DNA of 64,000 nucleotides from assembly GCA_016721245.1 (NCBI GenBank), contig JADKIQ010000025.1:186001-250000 (forward strand). The letters run 5' to 3'. This document shows, in pieces, positions 1-7,740 of this stretch (within the stretch, counting starts at the first letter, position 1; every line of letters begins with the position of its first letter). The DNA is from Sphingobacteriales bacterium. Its GTDB lineage: Bacteria; Bacteroidota; Bacteroidia; Chitinophagales; JADIYW01. A program made the position numbers and the translations under genes. The notes under the pieces are model-generated. The model was not told where the DNA came from. It saw only the letters and a program-made list of their open reading frames with translations, and made no database searches.

Positions 1-40
1 GCATATACCTAATAATCGTTGTTTAAATTTGCGTGATGAG

Positions 41-71
41 GCTCCGGTATTTTACCGGAGTCTTTTATTTT
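41..71 (+). terminator. Rho-independent terminator of an off-window gene
   Basis: A perfect 8-bp stem (CTCCGGTA/TACCGGAG, extendable by a G-T pair) with a 2-4 nt T loop is followed on the plus strand by TCTTTTATTTT. It therefore ends transcription arriving from the left edge of the window. The hairpin abuts the stop codon of the minus-strand esterase gene, so it may also mark the end of that convergent transcript, but the minus side lacks a good T tract. Confidence 0.75.
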
Positions 72-829
72 AAGATAGTACTTACCTTTTCCAGAAACCC
101 TTCCGGGTTTTCAGCATGGACCCAGTGTCCGGCGCCTTTCACTTCCAGGATGGTATTATCGGGAAAATATTTATCGCAGGCATCCCAGTTATCGGGATTG
201 ATATAATTCGAAAGTTCTCCTTTGATGAAATAAGTTTTACCGGTAAAGATGTTATCTGATTTAGGAAAATCCATCAGCAATCTGTAATTCAAAATCAGTG
301 CCTCAAAATTGCATTTCCATTCAAACTGTCCCTTTTCATCTCTGGATAAATTTTTCAGAATGAATTGCCGCACACCAAAATCATGAATTCTATTTTGAAG
401 AAACTTATCGATGTCTTCCCGTTTCTCTGTAGACTTTAAAGGTGCTTCTGCCATGGCAAACAAAATCGTTTCATGTCCGCCATCGTAAAACGTGGGAGCA
501 ATATCTACGACAATGAGTTTTTCAATTAATTCCGGATGCTGCAAGGCAAGTAACATGGCTACTTTGCCTCCCATGGAATGCCCAATGATATATGCTTGGG
601 TGATTTGATGCTGCGCGCAAAACTCCATCATATCCTGCGCCAATACTTCATAACTCATTTCTTCGGTATGCGGTGAACGGCCATGGTTCCGCTGATCGAC
701 AATATATACCTGATGTGTGGACGAAAGCTGTTTAGCGATGGTTTGCCAGTTATCCAACGAACCTAATAAACCATGCAAGATGATAATGGTGGAACCTGAT
801 TCGCCGAGTTTTTTGTAGTTTAAGGTCAT
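65..829 (-). CDS. YbfF-like alpha/beta hydrolase (esterase)
   Basis: A 254-residue alpha/beta hydrolase of the YbfF esterase type; E. coli YbfF is about the same length. Visible landmarks are the oxyanion-hole segment HGLLGSLDNW (residues 19-28), the pair DQRNHG near residue 45-50, the nucleophile elbow GHSMGG with Ser85, and the C-terminal catalytic His in GAGHWVHAENP near residue 236. It probably hydrolyses short acyl esters or thioesters in the cytoplasm; no signal peptide is seen. It is the last gene of a compact minus-strand run, starting 1 bp after the preceding hypothetical gene stops and following the DUF58 gene. The true substrate cannot be read from sequence. Confidence 0.88.
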   Translation of the reverse strand: MTLNYKKLGESGSTIIILHGLLGSLDNWQTIAKQLSSTHQVYIVDQRNHGRSPHTEEMSYEVLAQDMMEFCAQHQITQAYIIGHSMGGKVAMLLALQHPELIEKLIVVDIAPTFYDGGHETILFAMAEAPLKSTEKREDIDKFLQNRIHDFGVRQFILKNLSRDEKGQFEWKCNFEALILNYRLLMDFPKSDNIFTGKTYFIKGELSNYINPDNWDACDKYFPDNTILEVKGAGHWVHAENPEGFLEKVSTILK

Positions 830-830
830 C

Positions 831-1298
831 TTATTCTTTCAAATCCGTACCGAAATTTTCATACATATTGGTGATTAGAAATTCGTGATTATGTTTCAGG
901 AATGCATTTAAACATTTCAATGTGAACTCTATATCCTGATCATCCATAAAAATATTCTCAGAAGTAATTTCTTCTTTTTCACCCAACAGACCAAAGAGTA
1001 CCTTTTTCATTTTAATTTCCTGATACGAATAGGTCAGTGAAAATTTAAGCGGCAGATTTTCATTTTTATGTTCGTCTTCTACGTATAGTTCCGCATTAAA
1101 TTCAAATTCTAAATTATTCGAATCTTTGTACTTCACGGTAAAGAAAGTCCCGAATTCATCTTCAGACCGGATGCATTCTTTCCAATCTTCCTCCCAGGAA
1201 ACGGAGGTGAACATTTCCAGCACATCTGATCCGTACATATTCTCCCGGTCAGTGTATTTATCATTTTTCTCTAGGGTAGCGTCAAATTTCTTTATCAT
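831..1298 (-). CDS. Conserved-looking hypothetical protein, 155 aa
   Basis: Not recognised. The product is a 155-residue soluble, acidic protein rich in Lys, Glu, Asp, Asn and aromatic residues, with no signal peptide or membrane segment. The start overlaps the stop of the DUF58 gene by 4 bp and the stop is 1 bp from the esterase start, so the three are almost certainly co-transcribed and translationally coupled. The arrangement suggests a role linked to the DUF58 protein, but no function can be assigned. Confidence 0.7.
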   Translation of the reverse strand: MIKKFDATLEKNDKYTDRENMYGSDVLEMFTSVSWEEDWKECIRSEDEFGTFFTVKYKDSNNLEFEFNAELYVEDEHKNENLPLKFSLTYSYQEIKMKKVLFGLLGEKEEITSENIFMDDQDIEFTLKCLNAFLKHNHEFLITNMYENFGTDLKE

Positions 1299-2210
1299 AC
1301 CATTTTACTTCTCTTTACCAAATAAGACAATAAGACCGGCTGGAACCCTTCGTTGATATCGGCTTCCACGAAATCGATTTTGTATTGTGCACATTTCAGT
1401 TTCAGGTTGGCTTTGCGTTCCTGCATCTTTTGGATGTAAAAATCTTTCACCTGATTGGGCTGCAGTTTCAGCTCCTCGCCTGTTTCCAAATCCACAAATT
1501 TATAAGGACGGTTTTCAAACGTAAAATCCAACTCTTTCGATTTATCCATTACATGAAACAGGACCACTTCGTGTTTGCTGTGTTTTAAATGTTGCAGCGC
1601 CAGGAAGATGTCATTCTCATCGGTGCTGTCCAGCATATCACTAAATAAAATAACCAGTGAACGTTTATGAATGGAGTCTGCGATCTGATGCAGGCACTTT
1701 GCCGCATCCGTCGTCTTTTGCACCTGCGGATTGGTGAGCAACTTATACAATTCATTCATCAGCAACTGATGATGCAGTGCGTTGGTCTTTGCAGAAGTTT
1801 GGGTTTTAATTTCCGAGTCAAAAACGGTAAGCCCAACTGCATCGCGCTGTTTCTTCAGCATATGCATTAAAGCAGCGGATGCCACACAGGAAAATTCGAT
1901 TTTATTCAGTTTTCCCTTTCTCGCGTTCCTGCGGAAAATACATCGATGAAGAAGCGTCAATTACAATCTGGCATCGCAGATTCGTTTCTTCCTCAAATCG
2001 TTTGGTATATAATTTTTCGGTGCGGGCAAAAACTTTCCAGTCAATGTCTTTGATAGAATCGCCGGGATTGTGCAAACGATGTTCCGCGAACTCGACTGAA
2101 AACCCATGATACGGACTTTTATGCAATCCGATAATAAAACCTTCCACCACCTGGCGTGCCAGAATATCGAGTTGGTCGAACTGAAGAAAATCTTGTTGCT
2201 GGATAACCAT
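1295..2210 (-). pseudogene. DUF58 (VWA-like) protein, interrupted by a one-base frameshift
   Basis: Two overlapping reading frames together encode a typical DUF58 protein of about 300 residues. The 5' part (from 2210) carries the family hallmarks HNPGDSIKDIDWKVFART and the VWA-like metal-site strand VIDASSSMYFP. The 3' part continues with KGKLNKIEFSCVASAALMH, a VILFSDMLD segment and the usual C-terminal region. Removing one base from the decamer GGGAAAACTG (1907-1916, minus strand) joins them without loss into ...QEREKGKLNKIEF... DUF58 proteins are usually encoded beside MoxR ATPases and other VWA proteins; no such partner lies next to it here. The remainder shows no decay, so either a sequencing error or a very recent mutation fits. 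Confidence 0.82.
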
Positions 2211-2254
2211 GTATGAGTCGTGAGTTATAAGTGATAAGTCGTAAGTTATTAGGA

Positions 2255-2306
2255 TAAATGTAAAAAAGAAAAAGTTATAAGTAAAATAAATTCACTTATA
2301 ACTTTT
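2255..2306 (-). terminator. Terminator after the thioredoxin gene
   Basis: A perfect 13-bp inverted repeat (AAAAGTTATAAGT at 2270-2282 and ACTTATAACTTTT at 2294-2306) with an 11-nt loop lies about 20 bp beyond the thioredoxin stop codon. On the minus strand it is followed by a T-rich tract (TTCTTTTTTACATTT). Related TTATAAGT words recur just beyond it (2224-2250). The stem is AT-only, so termination may be weak. Confidence 0.6.
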
Positions 2307-2326
2307 CACTTATGCCTTATACCTAT

Positions 2327-2647
2327 TTACGCCATTGCCGCTTCAATCTTCTTTTTCAAGTCACCTTTAGAAGCAACACCAACATGTTTGTCTACGATTT
2401 GTCCGTCTTTGAAAATCAACAAAGTCGGGATACTCATGATGCCGTACTGAGCCGCGATTTCACGGTTATCATCTACGTTTAATTTTCCGATGGTTGCTTT
2501 TCCGTCGTATTCTTTGGATAAATCTTCCACTACCGGACCGATTAAACGGCAAGGACCGCACCATTCTGCCCAAAAATCTACTAAAGCCACGCCTTTGTTG
2601 TCTAAAACTTTTTCTTTAAAGTTATCGTTTGTGAATTCTACTGCCAT
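2327..2647 (-). CDS. trxA: Thioredoxin
   Basis: A 106-residue thioredoxin, the normal length for the family. It carries the redox active site WAEWCGPCR, the buried Asp-containing strand ALVDFWAEW, the KLNVDDN strand and the cis-Pro loop SIPTLLIF. It reduces protein disulfides in the cytoplasm with thioredoxin reductase. The start is placed at the ATG giving MAVEFTNDNF; an upstream in-frame ATG at 2701 would add 18 hydrophobic residues that thioredoxins lack and that fall in the promoter region. It is probably monocistronic, with a candidate promoter upstream and a hairpin downstream. Confidence 0.95.
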   Translation of the reverse strand: MAVEFTNDNFKEKVLDNKGVALVDFWAEWCGPCRLIGPVVEDLSKEYDGKATIGKLNVDDNREIAAQYGIMSIPTLLIFKDGQIVDKHVGVASKGDLKKKIEAAMA

Positions 2648-2698
2648 GATATTTTTTGTTTTATTAATTAGTATAACAATAATTGTATAATAGAGTTC

Positions 2699-2706
2699 CA
2701 AAATTA
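2699..2706 (-). promoter_or_regulatory. Candidate -7 box for the thioredoxin gene
   Basis: On the minus strand the sequence TAATTTTG matches the Bacteroidota -7 element TAnnTTTG about 52 bp upstream of the chosen thioredoxin start. No clear TTG is seen at the expected -33 distance, so support is limited. Confidence 0.35.
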
Positions 2707-2773
2707 CACAAAATGCTTCGTAAATTTTAATAAGAAATACTGATTTTACAATAAGTAAACTCTATCTCTTTAT

Positions 2774-2896
2774 TTAAACACATAGTTCCGAAGTTTCGGA
2801 ACATAGATTTTTTCTACAGCAAAACAGACAAAGCGATACGCTACAATGGTCGAGCTAAAACATAGTCGTAAGCAAAGCTTACAATATGTGTTTAAA
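2774..2896. repeat. 123-bp element with terminal inverted repeats and three internal hairpins
   Basis: The segment is bounded by a perfect 12-bp inverted repeat, TTTAAACACATA (2774-2785) and TATGTGTTTAAA (2885-2896). Inside lie three separate short-loop hairpins: GTTCCGAA-GT-TTCGGAAC (2786-2803), AGCG-ATA-CGCT (about 2832-2842) and GTAAGC-AAA-GCTTAC (about 2868-2882). It fills the gap between thioredoxin and the DUF721 stop codon and has no open frame. It could be a MITE-like repeat, a structured RNA or an elaborate 3' end of the recF-DUF721 transcript. Confidence 0.6.
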
Positions 2897-2898
2897 AT

Positions 2899-3198
2899 TT
2901 ATCTGATAATCAATTCCTGAATTAAATTTTCCTGCAGGCGTTCATTCAGGCTGGCGATAATCTTGGTTCTCGCCATGAATAACTCCTGCTTTAGAGCCGA
3001 TGATTCCAGATAGACAAATAGTTTTCCCTGTTTGTAGAAAATACGGGTAGTATGATTAGTGATATAGGTGCCCATCAATTCGTGCCAGTACTTGCGTACT
3101 TTCATTTCATCCATCTTGCCGCCAATACGCATATCACGAATCATGTCGTCCAGCACATCTTTCAATGCCACAAATCTGCTGTTTCTATATTGAGCCAA
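2899..3198 (-). CDS. DUF721 (DciA-like) protein
   Basis: A 99-residue DUF721 protein. It shows the family pattern of an N-terminal helix (LKDVLDDMIRDMRIGGKMDE), a W-HELMG-like helix and the C-terminal KH-like segment KLFVYLESSALKQELFM. Related DciA proteins help load the replicative helicase DnaB in bacteria without DnaC; whether this short Bacteroidota form does so is inference. Its start overlaps the end of recF by 14 bp, the arrangement commonly found in the phylum, so the two are probably translated from one transcript. Confidence 0.88.
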   Translation of the reverse strand: MAQYRNSRFVALKDVLDDMIRDMRIGGKMDEMKVRKYWHELMGTYITNHTTRIFYKQGKLFVYLESSALKQELFMARTKIIASLNERLQENLIQELIIR

Positions 3199-4291
3199 GG
3201 TTTATTATTTTATAATTGGTAATCTGATTATCAGTGATTAGTGCATTTATCGTTATTTCGTCCGTATCTGTAATGAACACTTGTCCGAAATGATCGCTGT
3301 TAATCAACTGAAAAATCTTTGCAATTCTGTTCGCATCTAATTTATCAAAAATATCGTCGAGCAGCAACAAAGGTTTCATTTGTTTTTCTGATTTTAACAA
3401 TTCATATTGCGCCAGCTTCAGGGAAAGCAAAAATGTCTTCTGCTGTCCTTGCGAACCAATCTTCTTCACCGGAAAATTATTCAGCTCAAAAACCAGGTCA
3501 TCCAGGTGCGTTCCTTTGGTCGTTCTCTGAGCACTTCTGTCCTGTTCCTGCGACTCGGCAATGAGTTGTTCAAAATCTTTAGTCAACAAATCCGAGTCGT
3601 AAATGATGCTTATTTCTTCCGTCCCGTCAAAAATTTGCTTATAAATGGATTTGAATATGGGAATAAACTTTGCTAAAAACGTTTTTCTGTATTCAAATAT
3701 CAGTTTTCCGGCACTAATCAGCTTCTCGTTGTAAACATCCAGCAGGTTTTTGTCAAAGGTCCTGTTTTCATAAAAAGATTTCAGCAATGCGTTACGCTGC
3801 GTTAGAATCTTGTTATAAACAATCAGACTGGACATATATTCTGCCGAAAACTGACACAAAGTGGCGTCCATGAACTTACGGCGGAGTTCACTCGCTCCTA
3901 AAATCAACTGATTGTCATCCGGTGTGATGATGACACAGGGAAACTTACCGATGAAAGCGGCCTGTTTCTCAATTTTAGCTTTATTGACAAAAACCTCTTT
4001 CTTCTCCTGCTTGAGGTATTTTATCTCAAGTAACTGATTATCATTATTTAAACAGAAATTAGTTTCTATCCTGAAAAAGCTATCTGTAAAGTTGGGCACC
4101 ATTAAATCGGAAGAGGAAAGATAACTTTTGGTCAGACAGGAATAGTAAATAGCATCCAGCAGGTTGGTTTTGCCTATTCCGTTGTTTCCCACTATAAAAT
4201 TCAGTTTTTCAGCAAAATCAATGGCTTTAAACCCATAATTCTTGTAATTGGTTAATTTGATTTGCTGAATATGGAACGGATTACCGGACAT
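3185..4291 (-). CDS. recF: DNA replication and repair protein RecF
   Basis: A 368-residue RecF, the normal size. The Walker A motif GNNGIGKT is at residues 35-42, the ABC-type signature region GSQGQQKTFLLSLKLAQ and the Walker B strand PLLLLDDIFDKLD lie in the C-terminal part, and the conserved ITPDDNQLILG segment is present. RecF binds gapped DNA and helps RecO/RecR load RecA. It is divergent from the TPR-ribH pair and overlaps DUF721 downstream, a conserved Bacteroidota neighbourhood. A candidate -7 box lies only 5 bp upstream of the ATG, which would give a leaderless or nearly leaderless mRNA. Confidence 0.95.
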   Translation of the reverse strand: MSGNPFHIQQIKLTNYKNYGFKAIDFAEKLNFIVGNNGIGKTNLLDAIYYSCLTKSYLSSSDLMVPNFTDSFFRIETNFCLNNDNQLLEIKYLKQEKKEVFVNKAKIEKQAAFIGKFPCVIITPDDNQLILGASELRRKFMDATLCQFSAEYMSSLIVYNKILTQRNALLKSFYENRTFDKNLLDVYNEKLISAGKLIFEYRKTFLAKFIPIFKSIYKQIFDGTEEISIIYDSDLLTKDFEQLIAESQEQDRSAQRTTKGTHLDDLVFELNNFPVKKIGSQGQQKTFLLSLKLAQYELLKSEKQMKPLLLLDDIFDKLDANRIAKIFQLINSDHFGQVFITDTDEITINALITDNQITNYKIINLGSI

Positions 4292-4295
4292 TAGG

Positions 4296-4303
4296 CAAAG
4301 ATA
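4296..4303 (-). promoter_or_regulatory. Candidate -7 box for recF
   Basis: The minus-strand sequence TATCTTTG is an exact match to TAnnTTTG, ending 4 bp before the recF ATG (4291). A TTG at the ideal -33 spacing is not present. If used, transcription would start at or next to the initiation codon. Confidence 0.45.
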
Positions 4304-4375
4304 CGGTCAAAACGGCGGAATCCTAAAAAGTCAACTGTAAGTGGATAAAAAATTTTATAAATCCGCTAAAAATCG

Positions 4376-4383
4376 TACCTTTG
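4376..4383 (+). promoter_or_regulatory. Candidate -7 box for the TPR-ribH pair
   Basis: TACCTTTG matches the Bacteroidota -7 consensus TAnnTTTG and lies 22 bp upstream of the TPR gene ATG. A T-rich stretch sits at the -33 distance but no exact TTG. It is divergent from the recF box about 75 bp away. Confidence 0.5.
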
Positions 4384-4405
4384 CGCTCTATTTTAAAGCA
4401 AAATT

Positions 4406-5110
4406 ATGGCAAAGAATAAATCAAAAGGCACAGAGCACGATATTTTAGAAGAAAGTAATGAGAAATTATCTCACGTTTTTACTAACGCGGAATACTTCTT
4501 CGAACAATATAAAAACATCATTTTAGGTGTGATTGCGGTGCTGGTTATCGGTGTTGGTGGCTGGTGGGCTTATAATAACTTAGTAAAAGGTCCGAAAGAG
4601 ACAAAGGCGAAAGACGCTATCATCTATGCACAAAAATATTTCGAAATGGATTCTATGACACAGGCTCTGAAAGGTGACGGTGTTCATTTAGGATTTGAAG
4701 CGATTGCAAAACAATACAGCGGAACGGCAGCAGGTAACAGAGCTGCTTTTGGTGCAGGTGTGGCCAATTTAAAATTAGGCAAGTTTGCAGAAGCGATCAA
4801 ATATCTGGAAGACTTCAGCACAGATGATGCAGTGTTGAATGCAAGAAAATTTGGTTGTATCGGTGATGCGTATGCAGAACAAAACCAAATGGACAAAGCT
4901 ATTGACAGCTACAAAAAAGCAGCGGATGTTGCTGATAACGATATTACTGCTCCTACTTATTTATACCGTGCGGCTTTGGCACTGGAATTAAAAGGTAATA
5001 AAAAAGATGCGCTGGAACTCTTCAAAAAACTGAACACCAACTACCCGAATTCACAGGAAGGTATGGCATCAGAAATTACCATTGCAAAACTGGAAGCACA
5101 AACGTTTTAA
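4406..5110 (+). CDS. Membrane-anchored TPR protein (YfgM-like)
   Basis: A 234-residue protein with a short cytoplasmic N-terminus, one transmembrane helix (IILGVIAVLVIGVGGWWAY, about residues 38-57) and tetratricopeptide-like helical repeats through the rest, for example GAGVANLKLGKFAEAIKYL and AIDSYKKAADVA. The layout matches YfgM, a single-pass ancillary factor of the Sec translocon that binds periplasmic chaperones. That role is known only for E. coli and is inferred here. The gene is followed 56 bp later by ribH on the same strand and is divergent from recF. Confidence 0.85.
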   Translation: MAKNKSKGTEHDILEESNEKLSHVFTNAEYFFEQYKNIILGVIAVLVIGVGGWWAYNNLVKGPKETKAKDAIIYAQKYFEMDSMTQALKGDGVHLGFEAIAKQYSGTAAGNRAAFGAGVANLKLGKFAEAIKYLEDFSTDDAVLNARKFGCIGDAYAEQNQMDKAIDSYKKAADVADNDITAPTYLYRAALALELKGNKKDALELFKKLNTNYPNSQEGMASEITIAKLEAQTF

Positions 5111-5166
5111 CAATTTATGATTTATGAATTAATGTAAATCTGAAATCTCAAATCTGAAATTCATTT

Positions 5167-5643
5167 ATGGCTTCTGCATTACAAAATCTTTCTTCTTACG
5201 ATACGGAAAAAGTTCCGAACGGGAACGGAAAGTCTTTTGGTATTGCAGTAGCGGAATGGAACAAGCACATCACTTTTGAATTACTGAAAGGTTGTGTGGA
5301 AACATTGACACAGCACGGCGTTTCTGAAAACGATATTCATATACACTTCGTTCCCGGCACCTTTGAATTGCCCTTTGCAGGGAAAAAACTGGCGCAGCAA
5401 CACCACCTCGCAGGTGTCATTTGTCTGGGTTGTGTGATAAAAGGAGAAACAGACCACGATGTATATATCAATACGTCGGTGGCCAATGCGCTGCAAAACC
5501 TAAATATAGCATTTGATATTCCGTTTATATTTGGTGTGCTTACACCCAACAACGAAGAGCAGGCACTCGACCGTGCAGGTGGCAAACACGGTAACAAAGG
5601 CGTGGAAGCTGCGGTGACGGCTCTGAAAATGAGTGCAATATAA
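5167..5643 (+). CDS. ribH: 6,7-dimethyl-8-ribityllumazine synthase
   Basis: A 158-residue lumazine synthase, the normal length. It condenses 3,4-dihydroxy-2-butanone 4-phosphate with the ribitylamino-uracil to give lumazine, the penultimate step of riboflavin synthesis. Visible motifs are the substrate-binding VAEWNKHIT region, the VPGTFELPFA loop, the GCVIKGETDHDVYI phosphate-binding segment with the catalytic His, and FGVLTPNNEEQALDRAGG near the C-terminus. It follows the TPR gene; the other riboflavin genes are not in this window. Confidence 0.95.
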   Translation: MASALQNLSSYDTEKVPNGNGKSFGIAVAEWNKHITFELLKGCVETLTQHGVSENDIHIHFVPGTFELPFAGKKLAQQHHLAGVICLGCVIKGETDHDVYINTSVANALQNLNIAFDIPFIFGVLTPNNEEQALDRAGGKHGNKGVEAAVTALKMSAI

Positions 5644-5725
5644 ACTAACTGATTTCAACCAAATAAGAAGCATCAGAATCTTAAGTTTTCTATTCCTTAA
5701 ATATCTTCTATTTACTATTCTTTTA

Positions 5726-5741
5726 TTCCGAAATATCGGAA
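5726..5741. repeat. Short palindrome after ribH
   Basis: TTCCGAAATATCGGAA is a perfect palindrome, followed by the further self-complementary words AACTTAAAGTT and CTTAAG. It resembles the first hairpin of the 2774-2896 element (TTCCGAAGTTTCGGAA). A following T tract is missing, so a simple Rho-independent terminator is unlikely; an operator or dispersed hairpin is possible. Confidence 0.45.
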
Positions 5742-5780
5742 CTTAAAGTTCCTTAAGTGGTTTAATTATGTCAATTTCAG

Positions 5781-5788
5781 TATGTTTG
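5781..5788 (+). promoter_or_regulatory. Candidate -7 box for the SDR gene
   Basis: TATGTTTG matches TAnnTTTG and lies 17 bp before the ATG of the short-chain dehydrogenase gene. The -33 element is not clear. Confidence 0.4.
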
Positions 5789-5805
5789 TATGAAAGAATA
5801 CAACC

Positions 5806-6618
5806 ATGAGTGAAATCAACAACAGTCTTTTCATTATTACCGGCGCGGGTTCGGGTATCGGACAGGCATTGACCTTAAAAGCAATTGCAGAAGGTGCACG
5901 CGTAATTGCAGCAGATGTTAATGAAGCGGGACTGGATGAAACCATTCGTCAGGCAAATGGCAAAGCTGAAAAATATATTCTAGATGTTGCCAATCCTGAA
6001 CAAATAAAAGCATTTGCAGCTGATATTATTCAGAAGCATCCGAATGAAACGATTATTCTCGTCAACAATGCAGGCGTTGGTTTAGCTTCCGGTAATTTCA
6101 CAGAAACGCCTTTGGAAGATTTTGAATGGCTGATGAATATTAATCTGTATGGTGTCGTTCGACTGACGAAAGCATTCCTCCCTCATTTGATACAACAGAA
6201 TAAAGGACATATCGTAAATGTGTCCAGTGTGTACGGACTGGCGGGAATGCCTACCAATTCAGCCTATTCCACCGCAAAGTTTGGCGTAAAAGGATTTACA
6301 GATGTATTGAAAGCGGAATTGTTAGGAACCAATGTGAAAGTGTCTTCCGTACATCCCGGCGGCATTAAAACCAATATTGCCAGAAACTCCAGAATCTCTG
6401 CAACACAGAATGTAGAATTGGCTAAAAAGACAATGGCAAAGTTTGAGAAAGTAGCCTTAAAAATGCCCGCATCTGAGGCAGCGGATGTCATCATCAAGGG
6501 TATTAAAAAAGATGCATCTCGGATTTTAATTGGCAGTGATGCCAAAGCCCTCGACTGGATGGTTCGTATTTTTCCGAACAGTTACCACAAGATTATTGCA
6601 AAGGTTTTTAAATTGTAA
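5806..6618 (+). CDS. Short-chain dehydrogenase/reductase (SDR)
   Basis: A 270-residue classical SDR oxidoreductase. It has the Rossmann nucleotide-binding motif TGAGSGIG (residues 12-19), the stabilising NNAG motif, the catalytic Ser in NVSSVYG and the YSTAK active-site Tyr/Lys pair. The ADVNEAG turn after beta-2 carries an Asp, which usually indicates NAD(H) preference. The C-terminal part ends with a basic MVRIFPNSYHKIIAKVFKL segment typical of SDRs acting on lipophilic substrates. The substrate is unknown. It stands alone between ribH and a convergent lipoprotein gene. Confidence 0.9.
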   Translation: MSEINNSLFIITGAGSGIGQALTLKAIAEGARVIAADVNEAGLDETIRQANGKAEKYILDVANPEQIKAFAADIIQKHPNETIILVNNAGVGLASGNFTETPLEDFEWLMNINLYGVVRLTKAFLPHLIQQNKGHIVNVSSVYGLAGMPTNSAYSTAKFGVKGFTDVLKAELLGTNVKVSSVHPGGIKTNIARNSRISATQNVELAKKTMAKFEKVALKMPASEAADVIIKGIKKDASRILIGSDAKALDWMVRIFPNSYHKIIAKVFKL

Positions 6619-6623
6619 TGCCC

Positions 6624-7646
6624 TTATTCAACATTCAGTTTACTTAATTTTATACAAAGATTTGTTACGAATGCATCTGCGAAATCCACAAAGATGATAT
6701 TGGGTATTTTTCCTTTTCGTATAGCATTGCTTGCAATTAAATTGTCCATGATAAGTGGTAATTGTTCATTCGTATTTAAAGCCGCTGTTCTTATCGAGGT
6801 GGCACTGTCCGCATATAAAACGCAATCAACCGCCTGATTGGCATTTTGCGTAATCTGCCAGGAAAACTGAAATAATTTTGTGCTGTCGTTCACATAGGCG
6901 GAAAAGTTATTCAGTTGGTTCGTTTTCATTTCGGGAAAATTGTCATCATCTGTCCAGCCGCCTACTGCTGGTAATATATTTCCGGCAAATAAACCAGCGG
7001 AACGGTTTGCGGGAGAATCTGCAATTCCTTCAAAAACCAGTATCACCTTGCCGGTTTTCTGACTCGTTGGAATAAAATCGGTCAGCGGACGTTTGATGAA
7101 CGGAATACTGCTCGCTGTTATTTCCTTGTAAATTCTATCACCTAATTTACTTCTGACAAATGCCAGAAAAGCTGCATCATCAGACTCCAACCCACAAAAA
7201 TGACTGAGTTCCAGTATCACCAGTTCTGCGTGATTGTCTAAGAAGTTTTTGGTTTGCGTCAGGATATTTTCCATCTTATCACCTTTACATCCCAAACCTC
7301 CGCAGTCTGTAGCATGCTGCGTATAATAGCTCCCTTTATAAAGAATAGGTCTGATATCAAATATACGTAAACCTTGTTCCAACTGCGACTTCATATTCAG
7401 GTATTGCGTTTGTGTGTTGCAGGCATTGCCGCCTACACAATCCTCTAAAACGTACATAGCTGCATCATGAGACCCGGGGATGGCGATGTCCTTAAATGCT
7501 ATTGTTTTATCGGGATGTTCTTTGAGCAGATTGCTCATCCAGTTGGCCGTAGTGGCATTGCTGTCGTCTGTATTTTCTTTCTGACAGGCTGTAATAAAAC
7601 AAATGGTGATGATAATTGAAACCAGGTATTTATTCATACGTTGCAT
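6624..7646 (-). CDS. PI-PLC X-domain-like lipoprotein
   Basis: A 340-residue exported protein with a lipoprotein signal (hydrophobic h-region, lipobox FITAC, Cys21), so it is probably anchored to a membrane outside the cytoplasm. The body resembles the bacterial phosphatidylinositol-specific phospholipase C fold: IPGSHDAAMY with a candidate catalytic His60, QLEQGLRIFDIRP, and a second candidate His111 in YYTQHATDCGG, then VILELSHF. Several paired Cys suggest disulfides. Substrate may be a phospho- or glycolipid; this is inference. A second in-frame ATG at 7637 is an equally good start. It converges on the SDR gene with 5 bp between stops. Confidence 0.8.
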   Translation of the reverse strand: MQRMNKYLVSIIITICFITACQKENTDDSNATTANWMSNLLKEHPDKTIAFKDIAIPGSHDAAMYVLEDCVGGNACNTQTQYLNMKSQLEQGLRIFDIRPILYKGSYYTQHATDCGGLGCKGDKMENILTQTKNFLDNHAELVILELSHFCGLESDDAAFLAFVRSKLGDRIYKEITASSIPFIKRPLTDFIPTSQKTGKVILVFEGIADSPANRSAGLFAGNILPAVGGWTDDDNFPEMKTNQLNNFSAYVNDSTKLFQFSWQITQNANQAVDCVLYADSATSIRTAALNTNEQLPLIMDNLIASNAIRKGKIPNIIFVDFADAFVTNLCIKLSKLNVE

Positions 7647-7740
7647 TTTATAGCTGACTAAAAATAGTGAACTAAATCTGTTTTTTGAAGGGAGGATGAA
7701 AATAAAGTGAACGAAAAAAATAATTTTAATAACTTTAAGT

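Noticed and set aside
1907..1916. Programmed +1 frameshifting at GGGAAAACTG
   Set aside because: No stimulatory structure or rare-codon pause is evident and DUF58 proteins are not known to use recoding; kept only as a check under the frameshift finding.
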